A DNA stretch of 64,000 nt from Neisseria sp. 83E34. GTDB lineage: Bacteria > Pseudomonadota > Gammaproteobacteria > Burkholderiales > Neisseriaceae. Location: the NCBI RefSeq assembly GCF_001308015.1, contig NZ_LGYH01000012.1, forward strand, positions 1-64,000. Reading direction: 5' to 3'. The translations under genes were made by a program, and so were the position numbers. Positions 28,740 through 39,104 of the stretch are shown here, in pieces (the stretch's first letter is position 1; the number at the start of each line of letters is the position of its first letter). A model generated the notes under the pieces. It was given only the letters and a program-made list of their open reading frames with translations, had not been told where the DNA came from and ran no database searches.

Positions 28740-30203
28740 ATGTTTGCCTTATTTTCGGACTTCACACATCTTATTCCGCAAATTGCCGACCAAACCGGTG
28801 CAGCTCTGCTTAAAAATACCGGCGAAGGATTCAAAAGCTTTATTCTTTCCCTCTTCGCACGAGACGAATTTGCTTCCCAATTCTTACAAACCAGCTTCCG
28901 CCACTTTTCCGGCTGGGTCGACATCACCGTGGCCGCAGCCATTATGATATTGGCTTATTGGCTGTCTTCTATTTGGATACGCAAAAAGCCAATTGATTAT
29001 TCAGCCCGCTTTGCCTTTCTCCGCCATCTCGGGCAGAGGATTCTTTGGCCGATATTAATATTGGTGCTTACCTTTGTCGCATTGATCGTATGGAACGCCC
29101 TCGGCCTACAGCCGCTTTGGTTACGGCTGCTTTTATTAGCCGCACAATGGATGATTCTAATCCGCGCCGCATTGGCTATCGTTCATGCCGCCATGCCGGC
29201 TAACAAATTCAGCAGCTGGTTGGAAAATACGGTAGCCAGCACTCTGTGGGGATACTTTCTGCTTTGGGTTTCCGGCATAGATAGCATCATCATCAACTGG
29301 ATGAAAGGCCTAACCTTTTCTATCGGTTCAGGTTCATTAAGTCTGTACACCATACTCACCGGCTTTATTTGGGTAGGTGTGGTTATGATGCTGGCTCTGT
29401 GGCTGTCTAAAACGATTCAAGCCAAATTAATGGGCAGCACCCAGCTCGATATCAACTTGAGAATCATGCTGTCCAATATAATCAAAACCGTTTTGGTTAT
29501 ATTATCCGTGTTAATCGCCCTGCCGTTGGTCGGTATCAACTTAACCGTATTGTCAGTGTTTGGTGGTGCATTGGGTGTGGGTATCGGTTTTGCATTGCAA
29601 AAAATTGCCAGCAACTATATTTCCGGCTTCATTATTCTCGGCGACCGCTCCATCCGCCCCGGCGACAGACTTACCGTAAATAACTTTACCGGCTACGTTA
29701 CCAAAATTACCTCGCGCTTTGTGGTATTACGCAGCACCACCGGCTCGGAAGCATTAGTGCCGAATGAAACATTTATCACCTCAATGGTGATCAACGAATC
29801 GTATACCGGCAAATCTCTTTCTCAGAGCCTGAGCGTTCAGGTTTCTTACAGTTCCGATATTGTGCGTGCAATGGAAATCATGAAGGCGGCCGCAGCGGCA
29901 CAAGAGCGCGTTGAAACCTCACCGGAACCGAATGCCTTTTTAATCGGCTTCGGCGATAACGGCATTGATTTGAGCGTAACTTTTTGGGTAAAAGACCCTG
30001 AAAACGGCTTCCTCGGCCTGTTTTCCGCTATATTGCTGGATATTTGGAAGCGTTTTAATGAAGAGAACATCGAATTCCCGTTCCCACAACGCGAAGTGCG
30101 CATCCTTAACGAAGCTGCCGAACCCAGCGATATGGCTATCTTGCGGGCAGGCCTTAAAGCCCGCGGCGATACCGAATCCGTCGACCCGGGCAGCGACGAA
30201 TGA
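28740..30203 (+). CDS. MscS-family mechanosensitive channel
   Basis: 487 residues with several N-terminal membrane segments (first near IMILAYWLSSIWI), then an MscS core: pore helix and hinge LSVFGGALGVGIGFALQKIA followed by NYISGFIILGDRSIRPGDRL, the beta domain SRFVVLRSTTGSEALVPNET, and a cytoplasmic cage ending at an acidic tail. It is longer than E. coli MscS (286) and shorter than MscK. It protects cells from osmotic downshock. The stop overlaps the nudB start by four bases (ATGA), so translation is coupled. Confidence 0.88.
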   Translation: MFALFSDFTHLIPQIADQTGAALLKNTGEGFKSFILSLFARDEFASQFLQTSFRHFSGWVDITVAAAIMILAYWLSSIWIRKKPIDYSARFAFLRHLGQRILWPILILVLTFVALIVWNALGLQPLWLRLLLLAAQWMILIRAALAIVHAAMPANKFSSWLENTVASTLWGYFLLWVSGIDSIIINWMKGLTFSIGSGSLSLYTILTGFIWVGVVMMLALWLSKTIQAKLMGSTQLDINLRIMLSNIIKTVLVILSVLIALPLVGINLTVLSVFGGALGVGIGFALQKIASNYISGFIILGDRSIRPGDRLTVNNFTGYVTKITSRFVVLRSTTGSEALVPNETFITSMVINESYTGKSLSQSLSVQVSYSSDIVRAMEIMKAAAAAQERVETSPEPNAFLIGFGDNGIDLSVTFWVKDPENGFLGLFSAILLDIWKRFNEENIEFPFPQREVRILNEAAEPSDMAILRAGLKARGDTESVDPGSDE

Positions 30204-30640
30204 ATCAAGCCAAACCCTTAAAACAACCCATCTCCGTGCTGGTCGTACTTCACGACGGTACGGGGCAGGTTTTATTACTGGAGCGCGCCGACAATGCAGG
30301 GTTCTGGCAGTCTGTAACCGGCAGTATCGAAACCGGCGAAAGCCTGTCTGAAACCGCCCTCCGCGAAGTCTGGGAAGAAACCGGTATCAGGCTGAATGCC
30401 GAAGATTTAAATGATTGGCAAGAAAGTACGGTATATGAAATCTACCCGCACTGGCGCTGGCGCTATCCGGAGGGCGTCACACACAATACCGAACACATAT
30501 TTTCAGCCGTCATCGCCAAATCAAGCAAGATTACTCTGGCAGAACACGTTTCCTACCGATGGCTGCCGGCAGAAGAAGCCGCAGAATTGGTATTTTCCCC
30601 ATCCAACCGTCTTGCCATTTTAAATTTGGCTAAACATTGA
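30200..30640 (+). CDS. nudB: Dihydroneopterin triphosphate diphosphatase (Nudix)
   Basis: Removes pyrophosphate from dihydroneopterin triphosphate, an early folate step. The 146 residues have a full Nudix box GSIETGESLSETALREVWEE (about 45-65) with the REVWEETG core. Flanking segments VTHNTEHIFSAV and VSYRWLPAEEAAEL resemble NudB. The Nudix box includes a near uptake sequence (AGCCTGTCTGAAA) encoding LSET. The ATG overlaps the channel stop. A different Nudix substrate cannot be excluded. Confidence 0.82.
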   Translation: MNQAKPLKQPISVLVVLHDGTGQVLLLERADNAGFWQSVTGSIETGESLSETALREVWEETGIRLNAEDLNDWQESTVYEIYPHWRWRYPEGVTHNTEHIFSAVIAKSSKITLAEHVSYRWLPAEEAAELVFSPSNRLAILNLAKH

Positions 30641-30641
30641 A

Positions 30642-30682
30642 AATGCCTGTCTGCAAAGATTGAATATCCTTTCAGACAGGCA
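30642..30682. terminator. DUS inverted-pair hairpin after nudB
   Basis: AATGCCTGTCTGCAAAG faces CTTTCAGACAGGCAT; the first copy has one substitution (CTGCAA). Probable nudB terminator. Confidence 0.65.
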
Positions 30683-30730
30683 TATATTAAATATATAGCT
30701 TCAACAAATAATACGGAAAACACCACAACC

Positions 30731-31492
30731 ATGTCTGTCAATCCCATTATTATTACCACCTATAATATGCACAAAGGCATGTCGCCGCTCAACCGCTTTG
30801 TGCAAGTCGACAGTATGGCAGAAGCCATCCAAAGTCTGCGTTCCGATATTTTATTTTTACAAGAAGTACAAGGCGAAAACCTGCGCCGCCAGCTCAAGCT
30901 GCCCGCTTTCCCCAAAGCTCCCCATTACGACATTTTGAGCGACCGTCTGGATTATTACTCAAGCTACGGCAAAAACGCCATATATAAGGAAAAACACCAC
31001 GGCAATGCCATTTTGAGCCACCTGCCCATCCACACACAACACAATCTGAACATCACCGTCAACAAGCTTGAGCGGCGCGGCGTTTTGCATTGCGAAATCC
31101 ATCCCGAAGGCTGGCCTTTCCCCATCGTATGCCTGTGCGCCCACCTCAATCTGCTGGAAGTTGACCGCGTTAAGCAATACACCGCCATCTTCGAATACGT
31201 TACCACCTACGTTGCACCGCAAAGCCCGCTTATTCTTGCCGGCGACTTCAACGATTGGCGCCACAAATCCTGCATGAACATAGGCAGCGCGCTGGGCTTG
31301 AAAGAAGTGTTTATCGACTATTTCGGCTCCCGGCCCAAAACCTTTCCCGCCCGTATGCCGTTTTTAAGCCTCGACCGAATCTATACGCGCAATTTGGATA
31401 TTCTCGACGCCAAACTACACAACGGTAACCCCTGGCAAAACCTTTCCGACCATCTTCCGCTAAGTGCCACACTGGCGCCCACCTCCTTTTAA
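30731..31492 (+). CDS. Endonuclease/exonuclease/phosphatase family protein, YbhP-like
   Basis: 253 residues with the EEP fold signatures: TTYNMHKGM near the start, DILFLQEVQ with the metal-binding glutamate (about 37-45), GDFNDWRHKS, SLDRIYTRN and the final LSDHLPLSA histidine. No signal peptide is visible. Substrates in this family range from DNA to phosphoinositides, so none is assigned. It stands between a DUS hairpin and the orphan gene at 31588. Confidence 0.82.
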   Translation: MSVNPIIITTYNMHKGMSPLNRFVQVDSMAEAIQSLRSDILFLQEVQGENLRRQLKLPAFPKAPHYDILSDRLDYYSSYGKNAIYKEKHHGNAILSHLPIHTQHNLNITVNKLERRGVLHCEIHPEGWPFPIVCLCAHLNLLEVDRVKQYTAIFEYVTTYVAPQSPLILAGDFNDWRHKSCMNIGSALGLKEVFIDYFGSRPKTFPARMPFLSLDRIYTRNLDILDAKLHNGNPWQNLSDHLPLSATLAPTSF

Positions 31493-31587
31493 CCGGCTTT
31501 CGTTCCCCTTAAAGGAAGAAAGCTTTTCAGGCGGCACAATTCACGGTATAGTGTAAAAACAAGTAATCAAATATACCGTACACCCCT

Positions 31588-31905
31588 ATGGATTACCTGA
31601 GAAAGATGCCTTTCATAATCGTATTTATCGATAAAAAAGGCCATTCCTATGATGACAGCAGCCGCGACCTGAATGCCTACATTCAGCGCCACCCCTTTAT
31701 TATTCCGCGTCTGCATCAGCCACGCTTTTCCGCTAAAATTCTGGAAATTGCCGCCCACCAATGCGGCATGAGGGTTGTCCGCCGTCCTGCCGACAATCTC
31801 GTACCCCGCAACCTGACCTATGTTATCCGAAAAAATATTTTTAAAAACGATGAAGAGCTGTGGAAATTCATCAACAAGCCTGAAAACCTCAACTCCGTAA
31901 AATAA
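31588..31905 (+). CDS. Unrecognised 105-residue protein
   Basis: I do not recognise this protein. It starts MDYLRKMPFIIVFIDKKGHS and is basic, with a motif-like HPFIIPRLHQPRFSAK and one cysteine in HQCGMRVVRR. There is no signal peptide or membrane helix long enough to be sure of. It is followed at once by a terminator, starts 95 bases after the YbhP-like gene, and codon use looks ordinary for the window. That supports a real gene, but it could be a lineage-specific orphan. Confidence 0.6.
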   Translation: MDYLRKMPFIIVFIDKKGHSYDDSSRDLNAYIQRHPFIIPRLHQPRFSAKILEIAAHQCGMRVVRRPADNLVPRNLTYVIRKNIFKNDEELWKFINKPENLNSVK

Positions 31906-31937
31906 GCTCCGTACAAAATAGTACGGGCTTTTTTCAG
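31905..31937 (+). terminator. Intrinsic terminator after the 105-residue gene
   Basis: GCTCCGTAC and GTACGGGC pair with one bulge around AAAATA, followed by six T that run into a single uptake sequence (31933-31944, minus strand). Confidence 0.75.
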
Positions 31938-31959
31938 ACAGGCATATAGAAAGAAAAAA

Positions 31960-32556
31960 ATGCTTTTAATGATTGATAATTACGATAGTTTCACATACAA
32001 CATCGTGCAATATTTCGGCGAACTGGGGCAGGAAGTGCTCGTGCGCCGCAACGACGATATTAGCATGGAAGAAATAGAAAGCCTTTCCCCCCAATACCTC
32101 ATTATCGGCCCCGGCCCTTGTTCGCCCAAAGAAGCCGGCATCTCCGTTGCCGCCATGCAGCATTTCGCCGGCAAACTCCCCATCATGGGCATTTGTCTCG
32201 GGCATCAAACCATAGGAGAAGCTTTCGGCGGCAATATCGTTCGTGCGCAAACCCTGATGCACGGCAAAGTTTCACCTGTAAAACATCTCGGTCAAGGCAT
32301 GTTCCGCAACCTGCCCAACCCCGTAACCTGCACGCGCTACCACAGCCTGGTTATCGACCGCGCCACCCTGCCCGACTGCCTTGAAATCACCGCTTGGACG
32401 GACGACGGCGAAATCATGGGCGTGCGCCATAAAACCCTGCCCATCGAAGGCGTGCAGTTTCACCCCGAAGGGCTGCTTACCGAACACGGCCATGATATGC
32501 TGAACAACTTTTTAGAAGCATTCAAAACCTTCAATGCCTGTCTGAAAACCGAATAA
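31960..32556 (+). CDS. trpG: Anthranilate synthase glutamine amidotransferase subunit
   Basis: Class I glutamine amidotransferase that supplies ammonia to TrpE (or PabB). The 198 residues have the oxyanion GPGPCSP, the nucleophile cysteine in [16 protein letters not shown] (about 79), and the catalytic His-Glu in VQFHPEG (about 170). The last codons contain an uptake sequence (32535-32546) encoding ACLKTE. trpD follows after 26 bases. TrpG and PabA cannot be told apart by sequence alone; the trpD neighbour favours trpG. Confidence 0.9.
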   Translation: MLLMIDNYDSFTYNIVQYFGELGQEVLVRRNDDISMEEIESLSPQYLIIGPGPCSPKEAGISVAAMQHFAGKLPIMGICLGHQTIGEAFGGNIVRAQTLMHGKVSPVKHLGQGMFRNLPNPVTCTRYHSLVIDRATLPDCLEITAWTDDGEIMGVRHKTLPIEGVQFHPEGLLTEHGHDMLNNFLEAFKTFNACLKTE

Positions 32557-32582
32557 TACAATCTGCAATCTCAAGAAGAATT

Positions 32583-33626
32583 ATGATCACCCCTCAACAA
32601 GCAATCGCCCGCCTTATCGATAATAATGAGCTTTTTTATGATGAAATGACCGACCTGATGCGTCAGATTATGAGCGGCCAAGTTCCTTCCGAACAAATCG
32701 CCGCCATTCTGGTCGGCTTAAGGGTCAAAGTGGAAACCATATCTGAAATCAGCGCAGCTGCTGCCGTGATGCGCGAGTTTGCCACGCCCGTACCCGTAAT
32801 CAACCACGCAAATCTGGTGGATATCGTCGGCACCGGCGGAGACGGCGCCAAAACATTCAATATTTCCAGCACCACCACCTTTGTTGCCGCAGCAGCAGGC
32901 GTGCGCATCGCCAAACACGGCAACCGCTCGGTATCCTCTTCCAGCGGCGCAGCCGACGTGATGGAGCAAATGGGCGTATCGCTCGCCCTCTCACCCGAGC
33001 AAGTAGGGCGATGCATCGACGAAACCGGCATAGGTTTTATGTTTGCTCCAAACCATCATAACGCCATGCGCTATGTCGCCCCCGTGCGCCGCTCGCTCGG
33101 CATTCGAACCATGTTCAATATTTTAGGCCCGCTCACCAACCCTGCCGGCGCGCCAAACCAGCTGCTCGGCGTATTCCATATCGACTTATGCGGCATCCTC
33201 TCCCGCGTTTTGCAGCAACTCGGTTCCAAACATGTGATGGTTATTTGCGGAAAAGACGGGCTGGACGAAATCACCCTGACCGGCACCACCCGGGTTGCCG
33301 AACTCAAAAACAACAAAATCAACGAATACGATATTTCACCTGAGGAATTCGGCATTCCGCTGCGCGAAAACCTCAACGAAATCCGCGTAGATAACAGCCA
33401 ACAATCTCTCGAAATGATGAACGCCGTATTGGCCAGCCAACCCGGCGCCGCACGCGACATCGTATTGCTCAATTCCGCCGCAGCCATCTACACCGGCGGC
33501 AAGGCGGACTCCCTGGCAGAAGGTTTTGAAGCCGCCAAAGAAGCGCTCGATTCAGGCCGTGCCAAAGCCAAGCAGCAAGAACTGATTGCCTACACGCAAA
33601 AACTGGCACAAGAGCAAAACGCTTAG
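32583..33626 (+). CDS. trpD: Anthranilate phosphoribosyltransferase
   Basis: Second step of tryptophan synthesis: transfer of phosphoribosyl to anthranilate. The 347 residues carry [19 protein letters not shown] (PRPP-binding GTGGD), [20 protein letters not shown], and GLDEITLTG. It is in one unit with trpG. trpC, which often follows, is not present; the next gene is ftsX on the opposite strand. Confidence 0.95.
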   Translation: MITPQQAIARLIDNNELFYDEMTDLMRQIMSGQVPSEQIAAILVGLRVKVETISEISAAAAVMREFATPVPVINHANLVDIVGTGGDGAKTFNISSTTTFVAAAAGVRIAKHGNRSVSSSSGAADVMEQMGVSLALSPEQVGRCIDETGIGFMFAPNHHNAMRYVAPVRRSLGIRTMFNILGPLTNPAGAPNQLLGVFHIDLCGILSRVLQQLGSKHVMVICGKDGLDEITLTGTTRVAELKNNKINEYDISPEEFGIPLRENLNEIRVDNSQQSLEMMNAVLASQPGAARDIVLLNSAAAIYTGGKADSLAEGFEAAKEALDSGRAKAKQQELIAYTQKLAQEQNA

Positions 33627-33656
33627 CCTGATATTCCCAATATACCGGCACAAAAC

Positions 33657-33689
33657 AATGCCTGTCTGAAACACTTTCAGACAGGCATT
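33657..33689. terminator. DUS inverted-pair hairpin between trpD and ftsX
   Basis: AATGCCTGTCTGAAA and complement with a very short loop between converging genes; likely bidirectional. Confidence 0.75.
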
Positions 33690-33708
33690 CTTCATTACCA
33701 ATCGTTTT

Positions 33709-34632
33709 TTACGACTTCTTAGCTTTAAAGCCCAGCAAATGCTGCTGTGTCGCCAGCCACGCGCCGCCCATGCCCAGCGCGGTAACCACCAACAACACCA
33801 GCAAAATTTCCGAGAAAGTGAAAAAACGCCATTCAATATTCACGCCGTAAGGTTTGAATATCTGGTTGACCAAAGGCCGGCTCGAAGCCATCAACCAAGC
33901 GCATAACACCAAGCTCACGCCGGCAGCCAAAAGGCTTTGCCATGCAGCCTGATAAAGAAAAGGCCGACGGATAAACGATGAAGGCGCACCCAAAAGTTTG
34001 GTAATTTCAATCTCTTCTTTGCGGCTCAGAATCTGCAAACGGATGGTATTGTGCGCCACCAACACAAAAGCCAAGCTCAAAGTAACCGCAAGAAAATAAA
34101 ATATTTTTCGGATAAAATCGTTCACTTGGTAAAGCGTTTGCATCCATTCCGCATCAAGCTGCGCACTTTCCACCATAGGAAACTCGTTCAAATCATTTTG
34201 CAATGCCTTCATCTGCTCCGGCGCAGGATGGCCTTGCGGCGTTACAATAAACACATCGGGCAGCGGGTTTTCATCCAGCATCGACACCAAATCCTGCCCG
34301 CCCATGCTTTTTTGCAATTCATCCAAGCCCTGCTGCTTACCGACAAATTCATATTTCTCAATCCGCTTGTCTTGCGACAAAAGTTTGCGCACTTCTTCAT
34401 TGTCGCCCGAATCCGCACTCAGCTCCATATAAAGCGTAATTTGCGGCGCTTCTTTCATTTTACCGATCAACGCCTGCGCACTCTGCACACCAAGATAAAG
34501 CGACAACGGCAAGGTCATCGCAATCGAAAGCATGATAAGAATCAAAAACATACCAAAAGGTTGGCGGACAAACTGCGCAGCTGCGCTCTTGGCCGACTCG
34601 GTATGCAGCGAAAAATAATGTTTCAGATTCAT
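33709..34632 (-). CDS. ftsX: Cell division protein FtsX
   Basis: Membrane partner of FtsE that links divisome activity to peptidoglycan hydrolases. The 307 residues have an N-terminal membrane segment (PFGMFLILIMLSIAMTLPLS), an extracytoplasmic domain of about 130 residues, and three C-terminal membrane segments, the FtsX topology. Its ATG overlaps the last base of the ftsE stop (TAATG), so the two are translationally coupled. Confidence 0.94.
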   Translation of the reverse strand: MNLKHYFSLHTESAKSAAAQFVRQPFGMFLILIMLSIAMTLPLSLYLGVQSAQALIGKMKEAPQITLYMELSADSGDNEEVRKLLSQDKRIEKYEFVGKQQGLDELQKSMGGQDLVSMLDENPLPDVFIVTPQGHPAPEQMKALQNDLNEFPMVESAQLDAEWMQTLYQVNDFIRKIFYFLAVTLSLAFVLVAHNTIRLQILSRKEEIEITKLLGAPSSFIRRPFLYQAAWQSLLAAGVSLVLCAWLMASSRPLVNQIFKPYGVNIEWRFFTFSEILLVLLVVTALGMGGAWLATQQHLLGFKAKKS

Positions 34633-35282
34633 TATGCGAACCTCCCTTGGTGCAAACGCAGAATCCGGTGGCCGTAGTCCGCCATCAAACTTTCATCATG
34701 CGCCGCCACAATAACCGTGGTGCCCGCTTCATGAAATGTTTTAAACAACTCCATAATATCCAGAGCATAAGCGCGGTCTAAGTTGGCCGAAGGTTCATCG
34801 GCAATCAGCAAACTGGGCTGGTGAACCACAGCTCGGGCGATACACAGCCTTTGCTGCTCACCGCCCGACATGGTAATCGGATCCGCCTTTTCCTTGCCCG
34901 CCAACCCCACTTTTTCAATCGCAATCATCGCCCGCTCTTCCGCCGCTTTCACGTCATAGCCGGTAATACGCAGCGGCAGAATCACATTTTGCAGCACATT
35001 GCGGTCATAAAGGATTTTATGGTCTTGAAAAACAATGCCGATATGTTGGCGCAGAAAACCGAGTTGGTTATCGGAAAGATCGCTGATATTCTGATTATTC
35101 ATCCAAACCTTGCCTTCGGTGGGCTTGGTGATTCCGGCAATCAGCTTGAGCACGGTTGACTTGCCCGCACCGGAATGGCCTGCCAGAAAAATCATTTCGC
35201 CTTTATTAATCTGAAAGCTCAGATTCTTGATTGCGGCAAACCCGCCCGGGTAGATTTTAGAGACTTGTTCGAATCGTATCAT
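34632..35282 (-). CDS. ftsE: Cell division ATP-binding protein FtsE
   Basis: ABC ATPase of the FtsEX complex. The 216 residues start MIRFEQVSKIYPGGFAAIKN and have Walker A GHSGAGKST, signature MSGGEQQRLCIARA, Walker B LLIADEPSANLD and the switch histidine in VAAHDE. It is upstream of ftsX with a one-base overlap. ftsY, another common neighbour, is not here. Confidence 0.95.
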   Translation of the reverse strand: MIRFEQVSKIYPGGFAAIKNLSFQINKGEMIFLAGHSGAGKSTVLKLIAGITKPTEGKVWMNNQNISDLSDNQLGFLRQHIGIVFQDHKILYDRNVLQNVILPLRITGYDVKAAEERAMIAIEKVGLAGKEKADPITMSGGEQQRLCIARAVVHQPSLLIADEPSANLDRAYALDIMELFKTFHEAGTTVIVAAHDESLMADYGHRILRLHQGRFA

Positions 35283-35413
35283 GATGGTTGTCTGTGAATT
35301 ATTTAAGCCAATGTAATATTTAAACCAATATCTGACCGATTATACAATAAGGCCGACTAAAACCGCCCGTCTGTTTTATAATGTGAAACAAATCCAAGAT
35401 AAAAGGAAACACA

Positions 35414-35662
35414 ATGTTAACCCCCGATCAAGTGAAGCAAATGATTGCAGATATCGCCGCATGTGAACATATTGAAGTGGAAGGCGACGGCCATCATTTT
35501 TTTGCCACCATCGTTTCCAGCCAATTTCAAGGCAAAGCCCGCTTGGCACGCCACCGCATGATTAAAGACGGTCTGGCCGAGAAGCTCGCATCCAACGAAT
35601 TACACGCCCTTTCCATTCAAACTGCCGCCACGCCTGAAGAATGGGCAGCCAGAGGCAACTGA
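35414..35662 (+). CDS. BolA-like protein (IbaG type)
   Basis: 82 residues with the BolA fold. The central GDGHHFFATIVSSQFQGKAR and ARHRMIKDGLAEKLASNELH with the C-terminal ALSIQTAATPEEW match IbaG/YrbA-like members, which bind monothiol glutaredoxins and Fe-S clusters. AAGGA precedes the ATG. It lies upstream of the 91-residue gene and of murA, a pairing with murA seen widely for ibaG. Confidence 0.88.
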   Translation: MLTPDQVKQMIADIAACEHIEVEGDGHHFFATIVSSQFQGKARLARHRMIKDGLAEKLASNELHALSIQTAATPEEWAARGN

Positions 35663-35678
35663 TAAAAGGTTTCCGGCG

Positions 35679-35954
35679 ATGATGGATAAACGAACCTACC
35701 TGCAAGCTTTCATCATTCACTTGCAAATCAATCAAATTCCGTTTAAAGAAAAAAGCGACCATATTTATCTGTCACAAAGCAACCATCGTTTTTTTCTGGA
35801 AATGCTCGTTTACGAAAACGGCACATTCGAAACACTCATCACTGATTTGGGCAGCGGCTCGTTCGCCAAGCGCGAGCAAGGCGAATGGGTAGATGCCAAC
35901 GATTTGAAAGCGCGGCTGCAATCCTATCAGGATATTCTAAACAAAGCCCGTTAA
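35679..35954 (+). CDS. Unrecognised 91-residue protein
   Basis: Not recognised. It begins MMDKRTYLQAFIIHLQINQI and is soluble-looking, with alternating strand-like segments (DHIYLSQSNHRFFLEMLVYE) and a helical end (NDLKARLQSYQDILNKAR). It starts 16 bases after the BolA-like gene, so it is probably in the same transcript, and a DUS hairpin follows. Function unknown. Confidence 0.65.
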   Translation: MMDKRTYLQAFIIHLQINQIPFKEKSDHIYLSQSNHRFFLEMLVYENGTFETLITDLGSGSFAKREQGEWVDANDLKARLQSYQDILNKAR

Positions 35955-35960
35955 CCTAAA

Positions 35961-35997
35961 CCAATGCCTGTCTGAAAATATTCAGACAGGCATTGCC
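35961..35997. terminator. DUS inverted-pair hairpin before murA
   Basis: CCAATGCCTGTCTGAAAATA with its complement, directly after the 91-residue gene; it separates this small operon from murA. Confidence 0.75.
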
Positions 35998-36059
35998 AAC
36001 CCATATCCCAAAACCGCCTTTATCTTTTATAATTCCAAATTCGGCGTCATAAGCCGTAA

Positions 36060-37367
<1,308 letters not shown>

Positions 37368-37427
37368 TGTGCTGCGGCTAGGCGGTAAACCACTGTTTTC
37401 CTAACAACCCCAGTTAAGGAGCATGCC

Positions 37428-38045
37428 ATGAAAGTTTACACAGCAGAAGAAATGCGGCAACACGAGCAAATGGCCGTAAATAAAGGCATCAGTTTTGCCC
37501 AGCTTATGGAAAACGCGGGCAGCGCGGCGGCAGGCGATCTGCTCAAACGTTTTCCCGAGGCCGGTCGCGCGCTGATTGTGTGTGGGAAAGGCAATAACGG
37601 AGGAGACGGCTTGGTTATCGCCCGCATCTTACAGGCAGCGGGTTGGCAGGCCGATATTGTGTTTGTGTTAGGCAATGAATTATCGCCGCTGGCAGAAACC
37701 AACCGGCAAAAGCTGCTCAACCTGCCGGGCATTGAGTTTACCGAACTCAATGCCTGTCTGAAAAAGCCTTACACCTTAATTATCGACGGCATTTTCGGCA
37801 CCGGTTTTACCGGCGCGCTGCCCCAAGCGGTAGCGGAAGCCTGCCGTAGTTTAAACGCCATGCCCGGCACCAAAATCGCGCTGGATATTCCTACCGGCTT
37901 AAACTGCGATACGTCCGAAGCCGATGCCGACACCTTTCAGGCCGACATTACCTACACGTTCGCCGCCTACAAACCCGCACATCTTGATGAAGCCGGCAAA
38001 GCTTATTGCGGCGAAACCCTATGTTTGGATATAGGAATTGAATAA
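37428..38045 (+). CDS. nnrE: NAD(P)H-hydrate epimerase (YjeF N-terminal domain only)
   Basis: Epimerises damaged NAD(P)H hydrates for repair. The 205 residues are a single YjeF_N domain: CGKGNNGGDGLVIARIL (about 50-66), LIIDGIFGTGFTG and KIALDIPTGLNCDT. The ADP-dependent dehydratase domain (NnrD), fused in E. coli, is absent, so the partner should be a separate gene. An uptake sequence (37751-37762) encodes NACLKK inside the gene. A good GGAG site precedes the ATG. Confidence 0.87.
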   Translation: MKVYTAEEMRQHEQMAVNKGISFAQLMENAGSAAAGDLLKRFPEAGRALIVCGKGNNGGDGLVIARILQAAGWQADIVFVLGNELSPLAETNRQKLLNLPGIEFTELNACLKKPYTLIIDGIFGTGFTGALPQAVAEACRSLNAMPGTKIALDIPTGLNCDTSEADADTFQADITYTFAAYKPAHLDEAGKAYCGETLCLDIGIE

Positions 38046-38080
38046 CACACTGCTGCACAACAAATTCATAAGCAGCCATC

Positions 38081-38126
38081 CAATGCCTGTCTGAAAACCA
38101 CGCCGCCTTTTTCAGACAGGCATTGC
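38081..38126. terminator. DUS inverted pair after nnrE
   Basis: CAATGCCTGTCTGAAAA and complement with a 12-base loop, 35 bases after nnrE. Confidence 0.7.
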
Positions 38127-38154
38127 CTTTAAACCCGCGATTCTCATCACCCAC

Positions 38155-39069
38155 ATGCACACAACAGAAAACCACCACGCATCCGGCGAAAAGCGCAAAG
38201 GCTTATGGTATGCGCTGGGCTGCTATTCCATCTGGGGGCTGTTCCCGATTTACTGGTATCCGCTCAACCAATCGGCCATAGGCGCCGATCAGATTTTAGC
38301 GCAGCGTATCGTTTGGTCGGCCATATTCGCCCTGCTCATGTTGCTTATATTCAAGCAAACTGCTGCCGTGCGCGCCGCGTTTAAGCAACCCAGAGTTTTG
38401 GGGCTGCTGATGCTTTCATCTTTTCTGATCGGCATCAACTGGCTGGTTTATCTGTGGGCGATTGTCAACCATCATGTGCTGGATGCCAGCCTCGGCTATT
38501 TCATCAACCCCTTGTTCAACGTGTTGCTCGGCGGCCTGATTTTTAAAGAACAATTAAACCGCGCCCAAAAATCTGCCGTAGTGCTCGCCTTTATCGGCAT
38601 CCTCTGGCTGGCGCTGCCTGCCGGGCAGATTCCGTGGGTAGCCCTGCTGCTTGCCTTCAGCTTCGGCGGCTACGGCCTGATACGCAAACTCGCCCCGATG
38701 GAAGCCTTACCCGGCTTGGCTTTGGAAACTTTGCTTATCGTGCCTTTCGCACTGGCTTATCTGGCTTGGTGCTATACGCAAGGCACATTGGTTTTCGGCG
38801 AACTCAACACCCTGCAAATCTCACTCCTGATCGGCTCCGGCGCCATCACCACCATCCCGCTGCTGTTTTTCGCCGCCAGTGCCAAGCGCATCCCATTATC
38901 ATTGCTCGGCATTTTGCAATACGGCGCGCCGACTTTGCAGTTTTTAATCGGGCTGACTTTGTTTGGCGAAAGCTTCGATTTCAACCGCTTCATCGGCTAT
39001 TTATGGGTGTGGACGGGGGTGGCCGTTTTTCTGCTTGCCGGCTGGCGGGCAAGAAAAATGCCTGTCTGA
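38155..39069 (+). CDS. rarD: RarD/EamA-family permease
   Basis: Ten-membrane-segment transporter of the RarD branch of the DMT superfamily, 304 residues. It begins with a short hydrophilic part then YALGCYSIWGLFPIYWYPLN, a RarD hallmark, followed by AQRIVWSAIFALL and NWLVYLWAIVNHHVLDASLG. Substrate unknown. The last three codons and the stop (ATG CCT GTC TGA) are supplied by an uptake sequence at 39059-39070, so the reading frame ends in a DUS hairpin. Confidence 0.88.
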   Translation: MHTTENHHASGEKRKGLWYALGCYSIWGLFPIYWYPLNQSAIGADQILAQRIVWSAIFALLMLLIFKQTAAVRAAFKQPRVLGLLMLSSFLIGINWLVYLWAIVNHHVLDASLGYFINPLFNVLLGGLIFKEQLNRAQKSAVVLAFIGILWLALPAGQIPWVALLLAFSFGGYGLIRKLAPMEALPGLALETLLIVPFALAYLAWCYTQGTLVFGELNTLQISLLIGSGAITTIPLLFFAASAKRIPLSLLGILQYGAPTLQFLIGLTLFGESFDFNRFIGYLWVWTGVAVFLLAGWRARKMPV

Positions 39070-39089
39070 AACTTTCAGACAGGCATTTC
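39055..39089. terminator. DUS inverted-pair hairpin overlapping the rarD stop
   Basis: AAATGCCTGTCTGAAA and complement, between rarD and trxA. The upstream arm overlaps the last codons of rarD. Confidence 0.75.
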
Positions 39090-39104
39090 AACAACTATTT
39101 CATA

